Of a DNA stretch of 64,000 nt, positions 33,660 to 42,231 are shown one piece after another (position 1 is the stretch's first letter; each line of letters starts with the position of its first letter). Under the pieces are notes generated by a model. The model made no database searches. It was not told the origin of the DNA and saw nothing but the letters and a program-made list of their open reading frames with translations. Location: positions 62,001-126,000 of the forward strand of contig NZ_VSEY01000034.1 of the NCBI RefSeq assembly GCF_008086045.1, given 5' to 3'. The position numbers and the translations under genes were made by a program. Origin of the DNA: Nonomuraea sp. PA05. Lineage in GTDB: Bacteria > Actinomycetota > Actinomycetes > Streptosporangiales > Streptosporangiaceae.

Positions 33660-34654
33660 AAGCGCTGGTCAAAACCGCACCCGGCCCCGGCGGGCTGGAA
33701 TGGGCCGACGTCCCGGAGCCCCGGCCCGCCGCAGGGGAGGTGCTGCTCGAACTGGTGGCCGCCGGTCTGTGCCACACCGACCTGGGCATGATCAACGGGG
33801 ACTACGGCCCCGGCAGCGGGTACGCGCCCAGCTTCCCCCTCGTGCTCGGCCACGAGTACACCGGCCGCGTGGTGGAGGCGGGGCCGGGCACCGCCGTCCC
33901 CGTCGGCAGCCGCGTCGTCGGCAGCGCGCACCTCACGTGCGGCACGTGCGCCTGGTGCCGCCGGGGCCGGTCCATGTTGTGCGAGAGCCGCAAGGTCCTC
34001 GGGCTCGACGTGGACGGGGTGTTCGCCGAGCGCTTCACCGTGCCGGCGCGCAACCTCGCGATCCTTCCGCCTGACCTGCCCGACCGGCTGGCCGTGCTGG
34101 CGGAGCCGTTCGCCGTCGCGGCGCACGCCGTGGACGTCGCCCGGCTCGGCCCCGGCGACGACGTCTGCGTCATCGGCCCCGGCACCATCGGCCTGCTCAC
34201 CCTCGGCGCGCTCGCCGGGCGGCGGGTCACCGTGGTCGGCAGGGCCGAGGACGCCCCGCGGCGGGCGATGGAGCTCGGCGCGGCCGCGGTCGTCACCGCC
34301 CCCGACGAGGTCGAGGCCCTGTACGGCCGGTTCGACGTGGTGTTCGAGACCGCGGGCAGCGCGCCGGCGGTGACCACCGCGACCCGGCTGCTCGGCCGCG
34401 GCGGGCGGCTGATCTGCGTCGGGCTTCCGGCCGGACAGGCCAGCTTCTCCTCCGCCCAGCTTGCCTGGAACGAGCAGACGATCGTCGGCTCCCGCGCCTA
34501 CGACGTCTCCACCTGGGCCTCCGTACCCGCCCGGCTCGGCGCCGCCCCCGCGCTGGAATCCATCGTCACGCACACCGTGCACCTGTCGGACCACCGGCGC
34601 GCGCTGGAGCTGGTCGAGTCCCGGCAGGCGGCCAAGGTGCTGCTGCACTCCTGA
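33656..34654 (+). CDS. Zinc-dependent alcohol dehydrogenase (MDR family)
   Basis: A 332-residue medium-chain dehydrogenase. Catalytic zinc ligands are Cys39 and His66/Glu67 (GLCHTD, LGHEYTG). The structural zinc site is Cys95, Cys98, Cys101 and Cys109. The nucleotide-binding stretch is VCVIGPGTIGLLTLGA. It overlaps the ThDP enzyme stop by four bases (ATGA), so it is translationally coupled and probably acts on that enzyme's product or the preceding alcohol. The substrate is not identifiable. Confidence 0.91.
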   Translation: MKALVKTAPGPGGLEWADVPEPRPAAGEVLLELVAAGLCHTDLGMINGDYGPGSGYAPSFPLVLGHEYTGRVVEAGPGTAVPVGSRVVGSAHLTCGTCAWCRRGRSMLCESRKVLGLDVDGVFAERFTVPARNLAILPPDLPDRLAVLAEPFAVAAHAVDVARLGPGDDVCVIGPGTIGLLTLGALAGRRVTVVGRAEDAPRRAMELGAAAVVTAPDEVEALYGRFDVVFETAGSAPAVTTATRLLGRGGRLICVGLPAGQASFSSAQLAWNEQTIVGSRAYDVSTWASVPARLGAAPALESIVTHTVHLSDHRRALELVESRQAAKVLLHS

Positions 34655-34667
34655 GGAAGGCAAGACG

Positions 34668-36149
34668 TTGAGCGAACAATCGCCCGACCGCGCGGACGTC
34701 GTCGTCATCGGCGGCGGCAACGCCGGTTTCTCCGCAGCCCATGCCGCCGCAGAACGCGGGCGCCGGGTCGTCCTGCTGGAACGCGCACCGCGCGAGCTGG
34801 CCGGTGGCAACAGCTACTACACGGCGGGCGCGACCCGCGTCGTGCACGCCGGTCTGGACGACCTGCTGGACTTCGTCGAACCCGACGAGCGGCACCCCCG
34901 CACCGTGGTGCCCGCCTACTCCGCGGACGAGTTCGCCGCCGACCTGGTCAAGGTGACCGGCGGGCGCAACGACGCCCGGATGACCGAGCTGCTGATCGGC
35001 GACAGCGCGGGCACGATCCGCTGGCTCGCCGCCAAGGGCGTCCGGTACCGGCTGATGTACGAGCGGCAGGCGTACGAGCGGGAGGACGGCGGTTTCCTGT
35101 TCTGGGGCGGCCTGCACGTCGGCAACGTCGGCGGCGGCGTCGGCCTCGTCGCCGACCACACCCGCGTCGCCGAGACCGAGGGCGTCGGCATCCGCTACGG
35201 CCACCAGGTGACGGGCTTCCTCACCGGCGACGGCGGGAGCGTGACCGGTGTCCGGTACGAGAGCGCCGATGGCGTCACCGGCGAGCTGCGGGCGGACTCG
35301 GTGATCATCGCCTCCGGCGGGTTCGAGGCCGACCCGGGGATGCGGGAGGAGCACCTCGGCGCCGGTTGGGGCAGGGCGAAGGTCCGCGGCACGCCGTACA
35401 ACACCGGTGAGCTGCTGCTCCGCGCGCTGGAACTCGGCGCCGCCCGCGGCGGCGACTGGACGACCTGCCACAGCGTGGCATGGGACGCGCTCGCCGAGCA
35501 CAACGAGAGCAACCGCGAGCTGACCAACCGCCTCACGCGGCAGAGCTACCCGCTCGGCATCGTCGTCAACGCCGAAGGCAGGCGTTTCCTCGACGAGGGC
35601 GCCGACTTCCGCAACTACACCTACGCCAAGTACGGCCGGGAGATCCTGCGCCAGCCCGGCTCGATCGCCTACCAGATCTACGACGCCAGGCTCCGGCCGC
35701 TGCTCCGCACCGAGGAGTACGACATGCCGGGCATCAGCGTCGTCGAGGCCGGCAGCGTCGAGGAGCTCGCCGACGGCCTCGGCATCGACGCCGCCGCGCT
35801 CTCCTCCACCGTCAAGGAGTTCAACGCGTCGATCGAGACGGACCGCCCGTTCGACCCCACCGTCAAGGACGGCAGGCGCGCCCGCGTGACTCCCCCGAAG
35901 AGCAACTGGGCCTCGCCGATCGACCGTCCGCCCTTCTACGCCTACCCGGTGACCTGCGGCATCACCTTCACCTTCGGCGGGCTGAAGGGCGACGACCACG
36001 GGCGCGTCCTGCGTGAGGACGGCACCGTCGTCCCGGGGCTGTTCGCGGCGGGCGAGGCGCTGGGCGGCCTGTTCAGCGGCAACTATCCGGGCGGCACGGG
36101 CCTGACCGCCGGAATGGTGTTCGGCCGGCGGGCCGGCTCCGTCGCCTGA
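34668..36149 (+). CDS. FAD-dependent dehydrogenase, tricarballylate dehydrogenase (TcuA)-like
   Basis: A 493-residue flavoprotein. FAD-binding motifs are VVVIGGGNAGFSAAHAAAERG and LLERAPRELAGGNSYYTAGATR, and the C-terminus is FAAGEALGGLFSGNYPGGTGLTAGMVFG. The GGNSYYTAG and NYPGGTGL forms are those of tricarballylate dehydrogenases, relatives of fumarate reductase that oxidise a tricarboxylate. A related polycarboxylate or hydroxy acid is equally possible. I chose TTG 34668 because GAGGAAGG ends seven bases before it and the product starts MSEQSPDRADVVVIGGG. It is followed by an organic-acid MFS symporter, which supports an acid substrate. Confidence 0.86.
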   Translation: MSEQSPDRADVVVIGGGNAGFSAAHAAAERGRRVVLLERAPRELAGGNSYYTAGATRVVHAGLDDLLDFVEPDERHPRTVVPAYSADEFAADLVKVTGGRNDARMTELLIGDSAGTIRWLAAKGVRYRLMYERQAYEREDGGFLFWGGLHVGNVGGGVGLVADHTRVAETEGVGIRYGHQVTGFLTGDGGSVTGVRYESADGVTGELRADSVIIASGGFEADPGMREEHLGAGWGRAKVRGTPYNTGELLLRALELGAARGGDWTTCHSVAWDALAEHNESNRELTNRLTRQSYPLGIVVNAEGRRFLDEGADFRNYTYAKYGREILRQPGSIAYQIYDARLRPLLRTEEYDMPGISVVEAGSVEELADGLGIDAAALSSTVKEFNASIETDRPFDPTVKDGRRARVTPPKSNWASPIDRPPFYAYPVTCGITFTFGGLKGDDHGRVLREDGTVVPGLFAAGEALGGLFSGNYPGGTGLTAGMVFGRRAGSVA

Positions 36150-36193
36150 CACCTCCTGGCGGCTCGCCGGAGCCGCCGCCCCTTCGACTCCCC

Positions 36194-36319
36194 GCAAAGA
36201 CTTCCCCGCAAAGACACCCCTGCAAAGACACCCCTGCAAAGTCACCCCTGCGAAGTCACCCCCGCAAAGACACCCCTGCGAAACCCCCCTTGCGAAGACT
36301 CTCCTGCGAAGCGGAGACC
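36194..36319. repeat. 14-bp tandem repeat, nine copies
   Basis: The unit GCAAAGACACCCCT begins at 36194 and recurs every 14 bp to 36306, with the last copies degenerate (GCGAAGACTCTCCT, GCGAAGCGGAGACC). It fills the gap between the TcuA-like gene and the MFS gene and ends four bases before the MFS ATG. The final copy supplies the only ribosome-binding-like sequence, GCGGAGA. The unit is not coding. Copy-number change would alter the leader of the MFS gene. Confidence 0.93.
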
Positions 36320-36322
36320 ATC

Positions 36323-37696
36323 ATGACCACCGACCCGACCTCGACGCAGACCTCCCCCGACCCGAAGGACGTCCGCACCGCCGTCTCCTCCGGCGTCATC
36401 GGAACCGCCGTGGAGTACTACGACTTCTTCGTGTACGGCACCGCGGCGGCGCTCGTCCTCAACAAGCTGTTCTTCCCGACCTTCTCCCCCGCGCTGGGCA
36501 CGCTCGCGGCGTTCGCGACCTTCGCCGTGGGCTTCGTGGTGCGGCCGATCGGCGCCATCGTCCTCGGCCACGTCGGCGACCGGGTCGGGCGCAAGAAGGC
36601 GCTGGTGTTCTCGCTCGTGCTGATGGGCGTGGCCACGTTCGCCATCGGCCTGCTGCCGACCTACTCCACGGCAGGGGTTCTCGCGCCGATCCTGCTGGTG
36701 ACGCTGCGGCTGGTCCAGGGGCTGGCCCTCGGCGGCGAGTGGGGCGGCGCCACCGTGCTCGCCTCCGAGTACGCCTCGCGCGGCAACCGCGGCTTCCTCG
36801 CCTCCTTCGTCCAGCTCGGCTCGCCGCTCGGGCTGCTCATGTCCAGCGGCGCGTTCGCCCTCGTGGGTCTCGGCTCGGACGAGTTCGTCCAGAGCTGGGG
36901 CTGGCGGATCCCGTTCCTGGCCAGCGCCGTCCTGGTGGCCATCGGCCTGTACATCCGGGTCCGGATCATGGAGTCGCCCGAGTTCAGGCGCGCCACCGCG
37001 GCGGGCGAGATGTCCACCCGGGCCCCGCTCGTCGAGGTGTTCAGGTACTCGTGGCAGCAGGTGCTGATCGCCATCGGCATCCGCTTCGTGCCCGACATCG
37101 GGTTCTACATGGCCGCCACGTTCCTGGTCAGCTACGCGACGACGAGCATGAACTATCCCCGTGGAGCCATTCTGACCTGCGTGATGGTCGCCGCGGCGAT
37201 CGAGCTGTTCACCATCCCGCTCTTCGGCCGGCTGTCCGACCGCGTCGGCCGCAAGAAGGTCTACATCTTCGGGGTCGTGGCCATGACCGCGCTCGCCTTC
37301 CCGCTGTTCGCCCTGCTCGAAAGCGGCTCGATCTTCCTGACCGGGGTGGGCGTGACGCTGGCGCTGGCCGTCGCGCACGCCTCCACCTGGGGGCTGAGCG
37401 CGGCGATCAACTCGGAGCTGTTCCCGACCCGGTACCGGACGACGGGCGCGGGTCTCGGCCTCAACGTGTCCAACATCGTCGGCGGCGGCCCTGCCCCGCT
37501 CATCGCGTCCGCCCTGGTGATCAGCGCCGGCGGCGGGTCGTGGCTGGTGTCGCTGTACATCGTCGCGGCCGGGGTGATCAGCCTGATCGCGATCGTGTCC
37601 ATGGCGGAGACCTCCGGCCGGGACCTGGCCGAGGACTACAGCAGGCGCACGGCACCCACCGGCTTCACCCCCGAAGTGCGGGGTCAGGCCCTGTGA
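36323..37696 (+). CDS. MFS transporter, metabolite:H+ symporter type
   Basis: A 457-residue, twelve-helix transporter of the metabolite:H+ symporter group (citrate/alpha-ketoglutarate/shikimate type). Marks are GTAVEYYDFFVYGTAAAL at the first helix, GDRVGRKKAL and SDRVGRKKVY at the two conserved loops, and LALGGEWGGA in helix five. Such proteins import carboxylic acids with protons. Its position next to the TcuA-like dehydrogenase suggests it brings in the island's substrate. ATG 36323 gives MTTDPTSTQ; an earlier in-frame start at 36290 lies in the repeat tract and is less likely. Confidence 0.92.
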   Translation: MTTDPTSTQTSPDPKDVRTAVSSGVIGTAVEYYDFFVYGTAAALVLNKLFFPTFSPALGTLAAFATFAVGFVVRPIGAIVLGHVGDRVGRKKALVFSLVLMGVATFAIGLLPTYSTAGVLAPILLVTLRLVQGLALGGEWGGATVLASEYASRGNRGFLASFVQLGSPLGLLMSSGAFALVGLGSDEFVQSWGWRIPFLASAVLVAIGLYIRVRIMESPEFRRATAAGEMSTRAPLVEVFRYSWQQVLIAIGIRFVPDIGFYMAATFLVSYATTSMNYPRGAILTCVMVAAAIELFTIPLFGRLSDRVGRKKVYIFGVVAMTALAFPLFALLESGSIFLTGVGVTLALAVAHASTWGLSAAINSELFPTRYRTTGAGLGLNVSNIVGGGPAPLIASALVISAGGGSWLVSLYIVAAGVISLIAIVSMAETSGRDLAEDYSRRTAPTGFTPEVRGQAL

Positions 37697-37883
37697 CCGT
37701 GCTCGCGGGCGCGGCATTTCCCGGGCACCCGCTCGTACGCGGCCTCGCAGGGCTCGGCGGGCGGGTGGCCGGCTTCGGCCGGTTCACCCGGGGATCGCTT
37801 CCGTCGCGGCCACCGCGGCGAGCCGGTCCGCCCACGGCGGCTCGCCCGTACCTGGCCGACCTCGACACCCAAGGGAACCGTTC

Positions 37884-38762
37884 ATGACCCGACCCGCTCT
37901 CGCCCTCGGCGGCACCACCTACAGCTGGCTGCACCAGGCCCCGTTCCACGACGCGCTCCGCGGCCTGGCCGCGACCGGGTTCCGGCAGATCGAGATCACC
38001 ACGGCCGCGCCCCACCTGCAGACGAGCGGCTTCGGCGCGTACGAACGCCACGAACTGCGCCGCGAGCTCGCCACGCTCGGACTGACCGTCACCTCCATCA
38101 ACCCGGGCTTCCTGGACATCAACCTGATCAGCCCCAGCAACGACTTCCGCCGCGCCAGCCTCGACGCCGTCCTCGGCGAGATCGAACTCGCCCACGACCT
38201 CGAGGCCCCGATCGTCATCCTCATCCCGGGCCGCAGGCACGCGCTGTCCCCCGCGCCCGCCGAGGCCTGCCGCTGGTGGCTCGACCAGGCGCTGCACCTC
38301 CTCCTGGACCGGGCGGAGCAGCTGGGGGTGACGATCGCCCTGGAGACCAGCCCCTACGGCTACCTCGGCGACGCGTCCCAGCTCGCGGAGGTCGTCGACG
38401 AGATCGGCGCCCCGAACCTCGGCATCGCCTACGACGTCGCCAACACCATCGACCAGGAGGACCCGCTGGACGGCGTCCGCACGGCCGGCCACCGGATCCG
38501 GATCGCCCACATGAGCGACACCTGGCGCGGCCGGTGGGCCCACACCTCCCCGGGACGGGGCGAGGTCGACTTCGCCCGGTACGCCGAAGCGTTGCGCTCC
38601 ATCGGCTTCGACGGCGTCACCGTCTTCGAGCTCATCGACCTCGAACCGCCGCTGCCGCGCCTGCACGACGACATCGCCGCCTTCGAAAAGCTGGGCTGGA
38701 GCCTGGGACACGCTGGCGCGGTGCCATGGCGCCCGGCCGGTGTGTCTCCGCCGGACGCTTGA
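37884..38762 (+). CDS. Sugar phosphate isomerase/epimerase-like TIM-barrel protein
   Basis: A 292-residue protein of the xylose isomerase-like TIM-barrel (AP endonuclease 2) superfamily. Metal-site motifs are ETSPYG (Glu), YDVANT (Asp), HMSDTW (His/Asp) and VFELID (Glu). Members isomerise or epimerise sugars and keto acids, or act as dehydratases. It is the last gene of the catabolic island, 187 bp after the MFS gene. The intervening gap holds no recognisable gene. Confidence 0.86.
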   Translation: MTRPALALGGTTYSWLHQAPFHDALRGLAATGFRQIEITTAAPHLQTSGFGAYERHELRRELATLGLTVTSINPGFLDINLISPSNDFRRASLDAVLGEIELAHDLEAPIVILIPGRRHALSPAPAEACRWWLDQALHLLLDRAEQLGVTIALETSPYGYLGDASQLAEVVDEIGAPNLGIAYDVANTIDQEDPLDGVRTAGHRIRIAHMSDTWRGRWAHTSPGRGEVDFARYAEALRSIGFDGVTVFELIDLEPPLPRLHDDIAAFEKLGWSLGHAGAVPWRPAGVSPPDA

Positions 38763-38842
38763 CGCTGCTTCCGGACTCATCTCGCTCTCATGGTCCTCCG
38801 ATGCCGATCTTTCGGTCGTCCCTGGACCTGTAAGTTGTACCG

Positions 38843-39028
38843 GTGACCGCATCCGACCTGGACGTCGCCGACATGTGGCAGGGCCACTGTGACCGCTGGT
38901 TTCCCCTGCCGCTGCATGGCGCCGGGGTCGGCGACATCGATACGCGCCGGCGCGTCGTCGCGGGGCAGAGAGGGCGGGCCCACCTGCCGCCCGCCCCGGT
39001 CGGCCACTGCCACCGGCTGGGCGCCTGA
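38843..39028 (+). CDS. Small hypothetical ORF upstream of the AfsR-type gene
   Basis: A 61-residue reading frame from GTG 38843 whose TGA overlaps the ATG of the AfsR-type gene (TGATG). The N-terminal part (MTASDLDVADMWQGH) looks protein-like; the rest is basic and low in complexity. No family is recognised and no ribosome-binding site is visible. It could be a coupling leader or a chance frame. Confidence 0.3.
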   Translation: MTASDLDVADMWQGHCDRWFPLPLHGAGVGDIDTRRRVVAGQRGRAHLPPAPVGHCHRLGA

Positions 39029-41907
39029 TGGAGGCTCGGTTGCGCTTGCAGGTCATGGGCCCGTTACGGGTATGGCGGGGTGATGCCGAGGTCGATGCCG
39101 GCCCCCGGCAGCAGCGGGCCTTGCTGGCATTGCTGCTGGCGCAGCACGGCCGGCCGGTCGGGCTGGGCGAGCTCGTCGACCTGATCTGGATGACGGACCC
39201 GCCGGCGAGTGCGGTGAATCTCATCCAGAAGTACATCGGTGCGCTACGCCGGGTGTTGGAACCCGGCGTGGCGCCGCGCTCGTCCGGGTCGTACCTGGCT
39301 CTCCATGGCAACGGCTACCGGCTGACGGCCGGTCCCGACGTGCTCGACCTGGCCGCCTTCGGCCGGTTCGTCACGGCGGCGAAAGCGGCGGCCGCCGCTG
39401 GGCGGACGGGTGAGGCGCTCGATCGGTACGCGGAGGCTCTGCGGCTGTGTCAGGGGCCGTCGGGCGGCGGCCTGGCGGACAACGCGGCGGCCGCGGCCGT
39501 CTTCGCCGGCATCGACGGTCAGTTCGTCGACGCGGCGGTCGATGCCGCCGGTATCGCGGTGGCCGAAGGCCGTCCGGGCGAGGTGCTCGCGCCGCTGCGG
39601 CTGGCCGCGAGAATGTTCCCGCTCCACGAACCCGTGCACGCGAGTCTCATGGTGGCGCTCGCCGGCGCCGATCACCAGGCCGAAGGGCTGGCGGTGTACC
39701 AGTCGATTCGTGAACGTCTCGCCGACGAGCTCGGTGTCGACCCGGGGCGCGGGCTGCGCGAGGCGTACCTGCGGGTGCTGACCCCGATCGTGGCGCCGCC
39801 CGCCGTGGTGGTCCCGGCCGAGCCGCCGCCCGCCGTGGTGGTCCCGGTCGAGCCGCCGCCCGCCGTGGTGGTCCCGGCCCAGTTGCCGCCCGATCTTCCG
39901 CTGTTCGTCGGACGCCGGGCGGAACTGGCCGCGCTCGACGACCTCGTGGCCGCGACGACCGGCCGCACCGGTCCGCTGGTGGTCGCGATGGACGGCATGG
40001 GCGGCGTGGGCAAGTCGACCCTCGCCGCGCACTTCGCGCACCGTGTCGCCCGGAAGTTCACCGACGGCCAGCTCTACCTCGACCTGCAAGGCCACGAGGA
40101 CGACGGTGAGGGAGTCACTGCCGTCGAAGCCCTGCGCTCCCTGCTCTACGCACTGGGGTTGCGCGGGGCGGACGCCCCGGAGTCGCTGGAGGCGCTGGTG
40201 GGCGCCTACCGCAGCCTCACGGCCGGGAAGCGGATCCTGGTGCTCCTGGACAACGTCCGTGACCCGTCGCAGGTACAGCCGCTGTTGCCGGGTTCGGCCG
40301 GAAGTCTGGTGCTGGTCACCAGTCGTTTCCCGCAGGTGGGCCTGGCCGCCCTCGGGGGCGCCCGCCTCATCCGGGTCGATCTGCCCGACCCGCAGGTCGC
40401 CCGCGAGATGCTCGAACGGCGGCTCGCCCACACCGGACGTGTCACCGGCGGCGACGCCGAGTCCCTCGACGCGATCGTCGAGCTGTGCGGGCGGCTGCCA
40501 CTGGCGCTGGCGATCCTGGGCGCCCGGCTCAGCGCCCGTCCGCGACTGTCGCTGGCGTCGGTCGTCGCGGAGTTGCGCGACGACGCCCACCGGCTGGCGG
40601 CGTTCCCCGGCGGGCGGGGCGTGCGTGACCCGCGTACGACGTTCGCGTGGTCGTACCGGCAGCTGAGTCCCGACGCGGCCCGGCTGTTCCGGCTGCTGTC
40701 GGTCGCGCTGACGCCGGGCATCACGGCCGAGGCGGCCGCGAGCCTGTCGGCGTGGGAGCCGCGACGCACCCGCGAGTCCCTCATGGAGCTGGCGGAGGCC
40801 GCGCTGGTGACGGAGGACGACCACGGCCGGTTCACCTCACACGTCCTGGTCAAGTCGTACGCGGAGGAGCTGTTCCGGGAGACCGAACCGCCCGCCGAGC
40901 GGGCGGCGGCGATCAGCAGGCTCCTGCAGCACTACCTGCACAGCGCTCTGAACGCCCAGTCCGAGCTGAAGAAGAGCTACCTCCGGAGCTCACCGCCGCC
41001 GCCTCCGCCGGACGGCGTGGTCGCCGAACGGCAGAGCTCACTGGAGAACGCCTACGGCTGGTTCGATCGTCACCGCGACGTTCTGTTCGAGGCTGTCCAC
41101 GTCGCGTCCGAGGGCGACCACGGTGTCGACCCTTGGCGGCTGGCCCTGGCCATGCCGCAGTACCTGGAGAGCGCGGGCCTCTTCCGCGACTGGGAGGACG
41201 TCGTCCGCACGGCACTGCGGGCCGCCCGCGAGCGAGGCGACGCGATCGGCGAGGCGCACCTGTGCCGCAGCCTCGCCGGTCCCCGCTGGTACTCCGGCGC
41301 GAACGACGACGCCCTCGACCTGCTGCAGACCGCGTTGCGCCACTACACCGAGCACGGCATGACCACGGAGCAGAGTGCGGTGCTGACCAACCTCCAGAAC
41401 ATCTACGACTCGCTCGGCGAGCACGAGGTGGCGCTGGAACACGCCCGGCAGGCGGTGGCGCTGGGCCGGCTCAGCGGAGAGCGTCACACCGAGCTCAACG
41501 GCCTGTTGGGCATGGGCCAATCGCTCGCCGAGCTTGAACGGTTCGAGGAGGCGGTGCACGCGTTGCGGCAGGCGCTCGACATCGGCCGCGACCTCGACCA
41601 GCGGACCGAGGAAGCGATAGGCCGGCACCTGCTCGCGCAGAGCCTCGCGGGCATGGGCCGGGCCGACGAGGCGATCGAGGAGTACACCGCGGCCGTCCAG
41701 CTGGCCGGCGTGCTGGCGCACGGACCGATCCAGGTCTATTCGCTCCGGGATCTGTCGAAACTTCTGCTGTCGACGGGTGACGTGGCCGGGGCGCGGCGGG
41801 CGTTCGAGCGCGCCGTCGAGCTGATGGGCACCTTTCAGGACGGTGGGCCCGGATTCCTGCGGGCCGACCTCGAGCAGCTCGCACAACTGCTCGCCCGGCA
41901 CCGCTAG
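39028..41907 (+). CDS. AfsR/SARP family regulator (BTAD, NB-ARC, TPR)
   Basis: A 959-residue regulator. Residues about 5-95 are the OmpR-like winged helix of SARP proteins (RQQRALLALLLAQHGRPVG). Residues about 100-250 are the BTAD domain (LAARMFPLHEPVHASLMVALAG). A PPAVVVPxEP linker repeat (about 257-286) leads to an NB-ARC ATPase with P-loop GMGGVGKST (323-331). TPR helices occupy about 690-930. AfsR proteins activate secondary-metabolite genes after phosphorylation and ATP binding. The nearest plausible targets are the ABC exporter just downstream or the Ole cluster 15 kb away, but the sequence shows no direct link. Confidence 0.93.
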   Translation: MEARLRLQVMGPLRVWRGDAEVDAGPRQQRALLALLLAQHGRPVGLGELVDLIWMTDPPASAVNLIQKYIGALRRVLEPGVAPRSSGSYLALHGNGYRLTAGPDVLDLAAFGRFVTAAKAAAAAGRTGEALDRYAEALRLCQGPSGGGLADNAAAAAVFAGIDGQFVDAAVDAAGIAVAEGRPGEVLAPLRLAARMFPLHEPVHASLMVALAGADHQAEGLAVYQSIRERLADELGVDPGRGLREAYLRVLTPIVAPPAVVVPAEPPPAVVVPVEPPPAVVVPAQLPPDLPLFVGRRAELAALDDLVAATTGRTGPLVVAMDGMGGVGKSTLAAHFAHRVARKFTDGQLYLDLQGHEDDGEGVTAVEALRSLLYALGLRGADAPESLEALVGAYRSLTAGKRILVLLDNVRDPSQVQPLLPGSAGSLVLVTSRFPQVGLAALGGARLIRVDLPDPQVAREMLERRLAHTGRVTGGDAESLDAIVELCGRLPLALAILGARLSARPRLSLASVVAELRDDAHRLAAFPGGRGVRDPRTTFAWSYRQLSPDAARLFRLLSVALTPGITAEAAASLSAWEPRRTRESLMELAEAALVTEDDHGRFTSHVLVKSYAEELFRETEPPAERAAAISRLLQHYLHSALNAQSELKKSYLRSSPPPPPPDGVVAERQSSLENAYGWFDRHRDVLFEAVHVASEGDHGVDPWRLALAMPQYLESAGLFRDWEDVVRTALRAARERGDAIGEAHLCRSLAGPRWYSGANDDALDLLQTALRHYTEHGMTTEQSAVLTNLQNIYDSLGEHEVALEHARQAVALGRLSGERHTELNGLLGMGQSLAELERFEEAVHALRQALDIGRDLDQRTEEAIGRHLLAQSLAGMGRADEAIEEYTAAVQLAGVLAHGPIQVYSLRDLSKLLLSTGDVAGARRAFERAVELMGTFQDGGPGFLRADLEQLAQLLARHR
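39796..39885. repeat. 30-bp in-frame tandem repeat in AfsR linker
   Basis: Three copies of a 30-bp unit (CCGCCCGCCGTGGTGGTCCC plus ten bases) start at 39796, 39826 and 39856. They encode PPAVVVPAEP-like decapeptides between the BTAD and NB-ARC domains. The proline/valine linker would change length without frameshift. Confidence 0.9.
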
Positions 41908-42231
41908 TGCTGTGATCAAAGACGATCGTGCCGCGGATGCGCGGTTCAGGGTGGGCAGGGGGCCGAGGTCCTACCCGCGGTCGCGCTCGTGGAAGGTCCA
42001 CTGATGACCAGCGCCATAGGAGCCGGACGTGGCGTAGACGGAGCCCAGGAAGCTGTACCCCACAAGCCGGCGGGCCGTTTTGCCCGGCACGCGACCGGTG
42101 CGGCGCGGGCGTAGGGAATCCGTCAAGAAACGTCTGGCGGGGCGGATCCGGCGCTGTTACCGTCGGAGGTGGAGCGCCGGGAAGTCTGGTCGGCAACGTC
42201 ATATCGGACCGGCTTCAGGGAGGGCGCCCCC
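41908..42231. other. Gap between AfsR gene and ABC exporter
   Basis: The 324-bp gap should contain the exporter promoter. On the minus strand 41971-42126 reads a 51-residue frame (TTG start) ending GYSFLGSVYATSGSYGAGH then QWTFHERDRG. Its third codon positions are mostly G or C, as in real genes here. I cannot assign it to a family or find a ribosome-binding site, so it is listed only as a possible small or remnant gene. No hairpin or repeated operator is evident. Confidence 0.3.

Noticed and set aside
36194..36319. The 14-bp repeat as an origin-type iteron array
   Set aside because: No replication initiator gene and no AT-rich region accompany it; it sits between two catabolic genes on one strand.
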